From: Anaerolineales bacterium
GTDB lineage: Bacteria; Chloroflexota; Anaerolineae; Anaerolineales; DRMV01
Length of the DNA: 5,191 bases
Direction of reading: 5' to 3'
Assembly (NCBI GenBank): GCA_026991215.1
Contig: JALXBY010000224.1
Span: 1 to 5,191, forward strand
The notes below the pieces were generated by a model. The model worked only from the letters and a program-made list of their open reading frames with translations, was not told the DNA's origin and did not search any database. Below are positions 1 to 4,614 of the stretch, in pieces (within the stretch, counting starts at the first letter, position 1; the number at the start of each line of letters is the position of its first letter). The translations under genes were made by a program, and so were the position numbers.

Positions 1-2
1 CC

Positions 3-815
3 ATCGCCTGGACCCCGGAAGAGGTGGAGGCCGGCTTCGTCCAGGCCCAATGGCCCGACGACGGCCCGGTGCAGGTTTCCTGGGACGACGCGGCCCAGGA
101 CCCAGGCTGGTGCAAACTGGACTGGGTAGTGGTGGACCCGGTGCGAGGCCGCCTGGCCAACGTGAGCAACATGCTGGACGCCACCTGGGAGGCGCCCGAC
201 GGCACCATCCTCCCCCTGGACGGCTACCTGGATCCCTATTTCCAGGAAGTGTACCTGGAGGCGGAAGCCATCCCCCTTTTCACCAAACTCACCAAGCATA
301 TGCGCGCCGACGCCCTGGAGGAATACGTGGCCCAACTGGAAAAGGAGGTGCGCAAGTACCTGACCCGGGAGGTCAACTACGGCAAGGCGGCCAAACGCAT
401 GTACAACATCTTTCGCCTGACGGGCCGCTACGAAGAGGCTGCGTACCTGCGGGAACTCTTCGACGAACCCGCGGCGGTGCTCTACCAGGTCTGGAGCCTC
501 ATCCGCACCATCGACGATTGCTGCCGCAGCGAGACGGCTATTTCCATGGACTACGTGCTGGCCCAGGCCGACGGCCTGATTCTGGACGTGGTGCAGGTAC
601 TAGACGGCCGCGAAGAGGTGGACATCGTGCAGCACCTGCTGCGACTCCGGGACGCGCTCACCCGGCAACAAAGCGGCCAGGCCCTGACCCAGGAAGCGGA
701 AGCGGCCCGGGGCCAGGTCATCCAGGTGGTCAACCGCTTCTTCTACCAGCGCCTGACGGCCATGCCCGGCATTCGGGCGTATATGGAGGCGATGGGAGGA
801 AGTAGTGAGCAGTGA
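3..815 (+). CDS. Hypothetical protein, 3' part of gene (5' end outside window)
   Basis: I do not recognise this protein and assign no function. The frame is open from the first complete codon at position 3 (reading IAWTPEEVEAGF), so the true start is probably outside the window. A GTG at 24 could serve, but the purine-rich GGAAGAGG runs right into it, too close for a normal Shine-Dalgarno, and the preceding codons look like coding sequence. The visible 270 residues have two parts. The first 80 or so are beta-like and rich in W, D and G (WDDAAQDPGW, LDWVVVDPVRGRL). The rest is predicted helical and charged (LEEYVAQLEKEVRKYL, then GRYEEAAYLRELFDEPAAVL, then a DDCC pair). There is no signal peptide or membrane segment in the visible part, so it is probably cytosolic. 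The last codons, including the TGA at 813-815, lie inside the heptamer array starting at 804, so the C-terminal residues after GG are repeat-encoded. It is probably transcribed separately from surE, which has its own -10 box. Confidence 0.8.
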   Translation: MAWTPEEVEAGFVQAQWPDDGPVQVSWDDAAQDPGWCKLDWVVVDPVRGRLANVSNMLDATWEAPDGTILPLDGYLDPYFQEVYLEAEAIPLFTKLTKHMRADALEEYVAQLEKEVRKYLTREVNYGKAAKRMYNIFRLTGRYEEAAYLRELFDEPAAVLYQVWSLIRTIDDCCRSETAISMDYVLAQADGLILDVVQVLDGREEVDIVQHLLRLRDALTRQQSGQALTQEAEAARGQVIQVVNRFFYQRLTAMPGIRAYMEAMGGSSEQ

Positions 816-887
816 GCGGTCGGCAGTCGGCTGTCCGTTGTCCGCTGACCGCCGACCGCTGACCGCGGACGGCTAACTGCCCACCGC
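804..887. repeat. Degenerate heptamer (period-7) array, 12 units, self-complementary
   Basis: Cut every 7 bases from 804, the sequence gives 12 units. They begin AGTGAGC, AGTGAGC, GGTCGGC, AGTCGGC, continue through TGTCCGC and TGACCGC, and end TAACTGC, CCACCGC. Eleven of the 12 end in GC; the exception is TGTCCGT. The early units follow NGTSNGC and the later ones NNACNGC, which is the reverse complement of the first type in a rotated register. The array is therefore an imperfect inverted repeat: 816-824 pairs perfectly with 851-859 (9 bp), with further pairing toward 809/866 and inward to about 832/843. It overlaps the stop codon of the preceding gene and ends 3 bp before the surE TATAAT box. 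Similar heptad repeats are, from memory, frequent between genes in Chloroflexota. As RNA it could give a 3' end hairpin, but no T tract follows, so it is not a standard intrinsic terminator. Confidence 0.85.
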
Positions 888-890
888 CGG

Positions 891-896
891 TATAAT
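891..896 (+). promoter_or_regulatory. Predicted -10 box (TATAAT) of the surE operon
   Basis: This is a perfect TATAAT in an otherwise very GC-rich gap, 40 bp before the surE ATG. Transcription would begin near 902-904. No convincing -35 lies 16-18 bp upstream, since that stretch is the end of the heptamer array. The best partial match is CGGACG at 866-871, with a 19-bp spacer. There is no TGN extension. The promoter may depend on an activator or on a sigma factor with a weak -35 requirement. Confidence 0.6.
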
Positions 897-897
897 T

Positions 898-930
898 CGG
901 CCACCTTGCATTCCACTGGCAAGGTGGTCG
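898..930 (+). promoter_or_regulatory. Long inverted repeat over the surE start of transcription and Shine-Dalgarno
   Basis: CCACCTTGC (901-909) is the exact reverse complement of GCAAGGTGG (919-927), with a 9-nt spacer ATTCCACTG. Pairing extends outward by a G.U (900/928), G-C (899/929) and C-G (898/930), giving 12 pairs in all. The right arm contains AAGGTGG (921-927), the only good Shine-Dalgarno for the surE ATG at 936, 8 nt away. The left arm begins about where transcription should start. As RNA it would be a 5'-terminal hairpin hiding the ribosome binding site. As DNA it could be a dyad operator just downstream of the -10 box. The sequence alone does not decide between the two. Confidence 0.65.
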
Positions 931-935
931 CGACC

Positions 936-1778
936 ATGGAGACCCGAACCCATATCCTCATCACCAACGACGACGGTGTGTTCCATCCGGGGTTGATGGC
1001 CCTGGTGGAGGCTGTGCGGGGCCTGCCCAATGTGGAGTTCAGCGTGCTGGCGCCGGAACGGAATTGGTCGGCTTCGGGACATGTGAAAACCCTGCACCGG
1101 CCCCTGCGGGTCCGGCAGGTCCGCCTGATGGACGGCACCCCCGCACTGGCCTCGGACGGCGCACCTTCCGACTGTGTGGCCCTGGCCCTGTTGGGCCTGC
1201 TGGAAAAGCCCGTGGACCTGGTGGTCTCCGGCATCAACCCCATGGCCAACCTGGGCTACGACGTCTCCTATTCCGGCACCGTGACCGCGGCCATGGAAGC
1301 GGCCATCTCCGGGGTGCCGGGCGTGGCCTTTTCCCTGAACACCCCGGAGGAAGAAGTGGGCCGGCCCAACTACCAGGCCGCGGTGGTCGTGGCCCGGTTC
1401 GTCATTCAGCAGGTGCTGGAGCACGGCATCCCCAAGGGCATCTTCCTGAACGTGAACATCCCCTACGGCCCCCTGGAGAACATTAAAGGCTTCCAGATAA
1501 CCCGCATGGGCCTGCGGGTCTACCGGGACCGGCTGGAGCGCCGGGTGGACCCGCGCGGGGTACCCTATTACTGGATTGGCGGCGAGGCCCCCACGGGCAA
1601 GCCCGAACCCGGCACCGACATCGGCGCGGTGTACGATGGCTACGTTTCCATCACCCCCCTGCACCTGGACTTCACCGCTTATACCCAGATTCCCTACCTG
1701 CAGACCTGGCCCTGGCATGCTTTCCCCCCGCTCGTGGCCTCCAAAGGGGAACCCTGCCAGGATGGGGAACAACCGTGA
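936..1778 (+). CDS. surE: 5'/3'-nucleotidase SurE
   Basis: SurE enzymes are metal-dependent cytosolic phosphatases that remove phosphate from nucleoside 5'- and 3'-monophosphates, and in some species from short polyphosphate. The 280-residue product has the family hallmarks. ITNDDG is near the N terminus, with metal ligands D12 and D13. APERNWSASG carries the serine ligand, probably S45. VVSGINPMANLG has N101, followed by YSGTVTAAME (S113 to E121), and the C-terminal part has PGTDIGAVYDGYVSITPLHLD. The order matches E. coli SurE, and the length is slightly above the usual 245-265. I chose the ATG at 936 because ILITNDDG should lie within the first ten or so residues and because AAGGTGG stands 8 nt upstream. 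The upstream TTG at 906 would put the start in the hairpin loop region and add an unconserved tail. The stop overlaps the next start (GTGA), so the two genes are very likely cotranscribed and translationally coupled. Confidence 0.95.
   Translation: METRTHILITNDDGVFHPGLMALVEAVRGLPNVEFSVLAPERNWSASGHVKTLHRPLRVRQVRLMDGTPALASDGAPSDCVALALLGLLEKPVDLVVSGINPMANLGYDVSYSGTVTAAMEAAISGVPGVAFSLNTPEEEVGRPNYQAAVVVARFVIQQVLEHGIPKGIFLNVNIPYGPLENIKGFQITRMGLRVYRDRLERRVDPRGVPYYWIGGEAPTGKPEPGTDIGAVYDGYVSITPLHLDFTAYTQIPYLQTWPWHAFPPLVASKGEPCQDGEQP
1759..1778 (+). promoter_or_regulatory. Shine-Dalgarno and GTGA start/stop overlap (surE / GH13)
   Basis: The GTG start at 1775-1777 shares bases with the surE TGA stop at 1776-1778. 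Purine-rich AGGA (1759-1762) and GGGGA (1764-1768) lie upstream; GGGGA is 6 nt from the GTG. This supports the GTG as the true start and suggests reinitiation by ribosomes finishing surE. No separate promoter is visible in the end of surE. Confidence 0.75.
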
Positions 1779-3493
1779 CACCCCAGGCCCGCTTGCGTGA
1801 CGCCCTCACCCAAATGTACGGCCCGGAAACCGCGCGCGACCTGTTCCGGGCGCTTACGGCGCGGGCCAGGACGTGGGAACCCCAACTCGCACCCTGGGCG
1901 TCCCAGGGCGTGCCCGGCTTTTCCCCCCAGGACCTCTTTCTCATCGCCTATGGCGACCACATCCTGCCCGAAGACCCGCAAGCGCCCAAACTCCAGGGCC
2001 TCCGGGCTTTTTTGGAAACCTTCGTTGGCCGCCTGGTACGCGGGGTGCACGTGCTCCCCTTTTTCCCCTATTCATCCGACGACGGCTTTGCGGTCATGGA
2101 CTACACCCAGGTGCGGCCCGACCTGGGCACCTGGGCGGACATCCGCGACCTGGCCCGCCAGTACGTACTCATGGTGGACCTGGTCCTCAACCACGTCTCC
2201 AGCCGGCACCCCTGGTTCCGGGCCTTCCTCAAGGGTGACCCCGCATACCGGGACTTCTTCATCACCGTGGAGGACCCCCGCGACCCAGCCTGGCAGGGGG
2301 TGATGCGCCCCAGGGCCACCGCGCTCTTCACACCCTTCATCTCCTCCCGGGGCCGGGTGTACGTCTGGACCACCTTCAGCCCCGACCAGGTGGACCTGAA
2401 CTACCACAACCCCCAGGTCTTCCTGGCCATGACCGACGTCCTGATGTTCTACGTGAGCCAGGGGGCCCAGGTCATCCGGCTGGATGCGGTCGCTTACGTA
2501 TGGAAGGAACCCTACACGTCGTGCATCCACCTGCCCCAGGCCCATGCCCTGGTGCGGGCCTGGCGTGCGCTCTTGGATTGGCTCGCACCCTGGGTGCGCC
2601 TGATTACCGAGACCAACGTCCCCCATGAGGAAAACATCGCCTACTTCGGCCATGGGGACGACGAGGCTCACATGGTCTACAACTTCACCCTGCCGCCCCT
2701 GACCCTGCACGCCTTCCTTCGGGAGGAGGCGCGCACCCTCACCCGCTGGGCCAGGACGCTGCACACCCCTTCCGAAACCACCGCGTTCTTCAACTTCCTG
2801 GCCTCCCATGATGGCATCGGCATGTTGCCGGCCAAGGGCTGGCTTTCGGAAGCGGAACGGGCCTACCTGGTCGAGACCACCCTGGCCCACCACGGCCAGG
2901 TGTCTTACAAGGCCCTGCCCGGCGGCCGGCGGGAGGTCTACGAACTCAACATCACCTGGTACGACGCGCTCAACCACCCCGACCGGCCCACGCCCTGGGA
3001 CGTAGACCGCTTCGTGGCCTCTTACGCCGTGGCTTTGAGCCTGGAGGGCGTCCCGGCCCTGTATCTGCCCGTGTTGTTTGGCGCCCGCAACTGTCTGGCC
3101 TGCCTGCAGAAATACGGCTACCCCCGGGCCATCAATCGGGAAAAATACCCCTGGCCCCAGGTGCAGGCCTGGCTGACGGGGGAAACCCGCGAGGCCCAGG
3201 TGTTCCAGGCCATGACCCGGCTTTTGGAGGTACGGCGGACGACGCCGGCTTTCCACCCCGCGGGCCGGCAGACGCTCCTCGACCTGCACCCCAAGGTCCT
3301 GGCCGTGCTGCGGGAGCATCAAGGACAGCGGGTGCTGGCCCTGGTTTCCCTGAGCAGCCAGCCCCAAACCCTGCCCTACCCTCTGGACCTGGGGTCCACC
3401 TCCTGGCAGGACCTGCTTTCCGAAACCCAATGGGCGCCGGGCACACCTCTGACCTTACGGCCTTACCAGGTGGCCTGGCTGCAGCCCACGTGA
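1775..3493 (+). CDS. GH13_18 sugar phosphorylase, probably glucosylglycerate-phosphorylase-like
   Basis: GH13_18 enzymes use inorganic phosphate to cleave an alpha-glucoside with retention, releasing alpha-glucose 1-phosphate. Known substrates are sucrose, sucrose 6'-phosphate, glucosylglycerate and glucosylglycerol. The 572-residue product shows the four GH13 motifs with all catalytic residues: DLVLNHVS (135-142), IRLDAVAYVWKE with nucleophile D237, LITETNVPHEEN with acid/base E279, and FLASHDG with transition-state stabiliser D346. HVLPFFPYSSDDGF (92-105) is the typical phosphorylase entry motif. Sucrose phosphorylases are about 490-505 residues. The greater length, the N-terminal extension of about 45 residues and the TSCIHLPQAHALV stretch after motif II resemble glucosylglycerate phosphorylases such as E. 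coli YcjM. I infer that substrate with moderate confidence only. No signal peptide is seen, so it is cytosolic and likely salvages the glucose of a compatible solute or disaccharide. The C-terminal 90 residues look like the usual beta domain. The gene starts inside the surE stop codon and belongs to the surE operon. Confidence 0.88.
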   Translation: MTPQARLRDALTQMYGPETARDLFRALTARARTWEPQLAPWASQGVPGFSPQDLFLIAYGDHILPEDPQAPKLQGLRAFLETFVGRLVRGVHVLPFFPYSSDDGFAVMDYTQVRPDLGTWADIRDLARQYVLMVDLVLNHVSSRHPWFRAFLKGDPAYRDFFITVEDPRDPAWQGVMRPRATALFTPFISSRGRVYVWTTFSPDQVDLNYHNPQVFLAMTDVLMFYVSQGAQVIRLDAVAYVWKEPYTSCIHLPQAHALVRAWRALLDWLAPWVRLITETNVPHEENIAYFGHGDDEAHMVYNFTLPPLTLHAFLREEARTLTRWARTLHTPSETTAFFNFLASHDGIGMLPAKGWLSEAERAYLVETTLAHHGQVSYKALPGGRREVYELNITWYDALNHPDRPTPWDVDRFVASYAVALSLEGVPALYLPVLFGARNCLACLQKYGYPRAINREKYPWPQVQAWLTGETREAQVFQAMTRLLEVRRTTPAFHPAGRQTLLDLHPKVLAVLREHQGQRVLALVSLSSQPQTLPYPLDLGSTSWQDLLSETQWAPGTPLTLRPYQVAWLQPT

Positions 3494-3500
3494 ATGTGAA

Positions 3501-3570
3501 AGGGCGCGGCCCGCGGTCAGCCGTCGGCAGTCAGCAGTCCGCGCACTGCGCACTGCGAACTGCGCCCCGC
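3501..3570. repeat. Second degenerate heptamer array, 10 units, same orientation
   Basis: Read in sevens from 3501, all ten units end in GC. They include GGTCAGC, CGTCGGC, AGTCAGC, AGTCCGC, then GCACTGC twice, GAACTGC and GCCCCGC. As in the array at 804-887, the units change from NGTCNGC in the left half to NNACTGC in the right half. They can fold as a ladder of short stems: GCAGT 3534-3538 with ACTGC 3545-3549 (6-nt loop), GCAGT 3527-3531 with ACTGC 3552-3556, and further partial pairing out to 3520/3563, with a 2-nt internal loop between stems. It begins 7 bp after the phosphorylase stop codon and ends 8 bp before the next promoter. It has no T tract, so it is not a standard terminator. Confidence 0.85.
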
Positions 3571-3578
3571 GTTCTTCA

Positions 3579-3607
3579 TTGACCCCCCTTGGGGAATCTG
3601 TTATGGT
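3579..3607 (+). promoter_or_regulatory. Predicted sigma-70 promoter with extended -10 for the MBL-selA operon
   Basis: The -35 is TTGACC (3579-3584, 5 of 6 consensus), the spacer is 17 bp and the -10 is TATGGT (3602-3607, 4 of 6). TGT immediately precedes the -10, giving an extended -10 motif. Transcription would begin near 3614, leaving a leader of about 116 nt before the ATG at 3730. The spacer contains CCCC-TT-GGGG (3585-3594), a small dyad that could bind a regulator but may be chance in GC-rich DNA. Confidence 0.6.
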
Positions 3608-3636
3608 ACTTTCCGCAGAGGTGTGAACGACCGACC

Positions 3637-3665
3637 GTCTTCCGGGAACCGCGGCCCCGGAAGGC
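3637..3665 (+). promoter_or_regulatory. Candidate antiterminator hairpin in the MBL-selA leader
   Basis: CTTCCGGG (3639-3646) pairs perfectly with CCCGGAAG (3656-3663). A U.G pair (3638/3664) and a G-C pair (3637/3665) extend it to 10 pairs around the 9-nt loop AACCGCGGC. Its right arm uses the same bases as the left arm of the terminator-like hairpin that follows, so the two cannot form together. It is longer and emerges first from the polymerase, so it would be the default fold unless something holds 3637-3646. Confidence 0.5.
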
Positions 3666-3687
3666 AGGTTCGGGGTTTTGTTATTTT
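3655..3687 (+). terminator. Candidate intrinsic terminator within the leader
   Basis: CCCCGGA (3655-3661) pairs with TTCGGGG (3669-3675), one G.U pair included, around a 7-nt loop AGGCAGG. It is followed directly by TTTTGTTATTTT (3676-3687), a striking T-rich run in this GC-rich DNA. It lies downstream of the predicted promoter and upstream of the gene start, which fits an attenuator. Alternatively it only stops readthrough from the phosphorylase operon. I see no better promoter between 3688 and 3729, and that favours attenuation. Confidence 0.5.
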
Positions 3688-3710
3688 GGAAGCACGTCGC
3701 CTGTGCCAAA

Positions 3711-3729
3711 CACCCGCCGAGGGGTGACC
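3711..3729 (+). promoter_or_regulatory. Shine-Dalgarno of the MBL gene inside a small hairpin
   Basis: GAGGGGTGA (3719-3727) is a strong purine-rich ribosome binding site just before the ATG at 3730. It fixes this start rather than the TTG at 3589. CACCC (3711-3715) can pair with GGGTG (3722-3726) over a 6-nt loop, which would partly mask the site. A stem of 5 bp is weak evidence in GC-rich DNA. Confidence 0.5.
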
Positions 3730-4614
3730 ATGATTTACCGGGAGCGTCTGGCCGAACGGGTTTTCCTCTTCCAAAGCGAGGTGTATGCCGAGGTCAACGC
3801 GGGCGTGGTGGCCGGGCCGGATTTTGCCGTAGTCATCGACACCCTGGCCCTGCCCCAGGAGACCCGCATGATGCGGGAGTTCATCGTCCAGGAACTGCGG
3901 GTGCCCGTGCGTTACGTGGTGCTTACCCACTACCACGCAGACCACAGTTGGGGCGCTTATTTCTTCCCCGGCGCGACGGTCCTGGGCCATGCCGCATGCC
4001 GCAGGTTGCTCCAAACCCGCGGGCAGGAGGCCCTGGAAAAAATCCGGGAAACCGAACCCATGTTCGCTCGTGTCAAACTCGTGCCGCCCCAACTTACCAT
4101 CACCCAGGGGGAGATGTTGGTCCGGGTCGGCGAGTACACCCTGCGCCTCTTCCCCCTGCCCGGCCACAGCGAGGACGGCCTGGGGGTCTATATCGAGGAA
4201 AAGCGCATTCTCTTCGCCGGGGATGTGTTCATGCCCCTGCCCGTGTTCGTGGATGGCGATGTGGACGACATGGTGCGGAGCCTTAAGCGCATCGCCAAGA
4301 TGCCCCTGGACATCCTGGTCCCGGGTCACGGGCCGGTTGTCCTGCGAGGTGAGGTGCAGGAGGCCATCCAGGAGAACCTGAAGTACATCTCGTGCGTGCG
4401 CAAGTACGTGCGCTATTCGGCCCGTCGGCGCTACCCTGGGGACTATCTGGCCAAGATTACCCTGGAGCGGTGCGGTAAGAACCCCGCGCTTTTGGCCGGG
4501 ACCGCGGCCTTCCTGCATCGGCGGAACATCTGGGCTTTCTTCGAGCGGCGCTTTGGCCGGCCGCCGGAACGTTCGGAAGAAGCCGAAGCCTCCGAGGGGC
4601 TTGACGCCCCATGA
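3730..4614 (+). CDS. MBL-fold metallohydrolase, substrate unknown
   Basis: This is a 294-residue metallo-beta-lactamase-fold enzyme of the stand-alone hydrolase type, presumably cytosolic since no signal peptide is seen. All dinuclear metal ligands are visible: THYHADH gives H67, H69, D71 and H72; LPGHSEDG gives H146; FAGDVF gives D165; and VPGHGPVV gives H200. The site is expected to bind zinc or iron and activate water for hydrolysis. The order and spacing fit the broad glyoxalase II / arylsulfatase-like group, but I cannot name the substrate. Beyond H200 lies a basic helical extension (CVRKYVRYSARRRYPGDYL) and an acidic tail (RSEEAEASEGLDAP), which may form a specificity lid or partner contact. 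The start is set by GAGGGGTGA 3 nt or so upstream of ATG; the frame is open back to 3589, but that stretch holds the promoter and leader. The stop overlaps the selA start (ATGA), so the pair is an operon. A role linked to selenium or selenocysteine metabolism is inferred from position only. Confidence 0.88.
   Translation: MIYRERLAERVFLFQSEVYAEVNAGVVAGPDFAVVIDTLALPQETRMMREFIVQELRVPVRYVVLTHYHADHSWGAYFFPGATVLGHAACRRLLQTRGQEALEKIRETEPMFARVKLVPPQLTITQGEMLVRVGEYTLRLFPLPGHSEDGLGVYIEEKRILFAGDVFMPLPVFVDGDVDDMVRSLKRIAKMPLDILVPGHGPVVLRGEVQEAIQENLKYISCVRKYVRYSARRRYPGDYLAKITLERCGKNPALLAGTAAFLHRRNIWAFFERRFGRPPERSEEAEASEGLDAP
4594..4613 (+). promoter_or_regulatory. selA Shine-Dalgarno in a hairpin at the ATGA overlap
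   Basis: GAGGGG (4594-4599) is the only plausible Shine-Dalgarno for the selA ATG at 4611, although its spacing of 11-13 nt is long. GGGGC (4596-4600) pairs perfectly with GCCCC (4606-4610) over the 5-nt loop TTGAC. The stem hides the site and, when folded, shortens the distance to the ATG. Ribosomes finishing the MBL gene would melt it, which fits strict translational coupling. Confidence 0.5.

Noticed and set aside
813..815. In-frame TGA stops as selenocysteine codons, considered because selA is present
   Set aside because: Past the TGA at 813 the frame reads only into repeat units and soon stops. After the TGA at 3491 the next codons are ATG TGA. The TGA at 4612 is overlapped by selA. None has coding sequence of the same family beyond it.
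906..935. TTG at 906 as an earlier surE start
   Set aside because: It adds ten unconserved residues before the family N terminus, lies within the inverted repeat and has no Shine-Dalgarno. The ATG at 936 has AAGGTGG 8 nt upstream.
2072..3430. Long minus-strand open frame (452 codons) opposite the phosphorylase gene
   Set aside because: Its translation is G-, Q- and P-rich without any family motif, and the opposite strand carries a clear GH13 protein. Long antisense frames are expected at this G+C content. The same applies to minus-strand frames opposite surE (873-1781) and the MBL gene (3601-4518).
3502..3512. GGGC-GCG-GCCC as a terminator for the phosphorylase gene
   Set aside because: The stem is only 4 bp, no T tract follows, and it is part of the first heptamer units.
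3501..3570. Heptamer arrays as CRISPR or as coding sequence
   Set aside because: Units are 7 bp with no spacers, so this is not CRISPR. Minus-strand frames across the arrays give low-complexity peptides (LPTAHCSLLPP type) typical of translated heptamer repeats.
3589..3729. N-terminal extension of the MBL protein from TTG at 3589
   Set aside because: The stretch holds the -10 box, the two leader hairpins and the T tract, and its translation is not MBL-like. The strong ribosome site at 3719-3727 marks ATG 3730.
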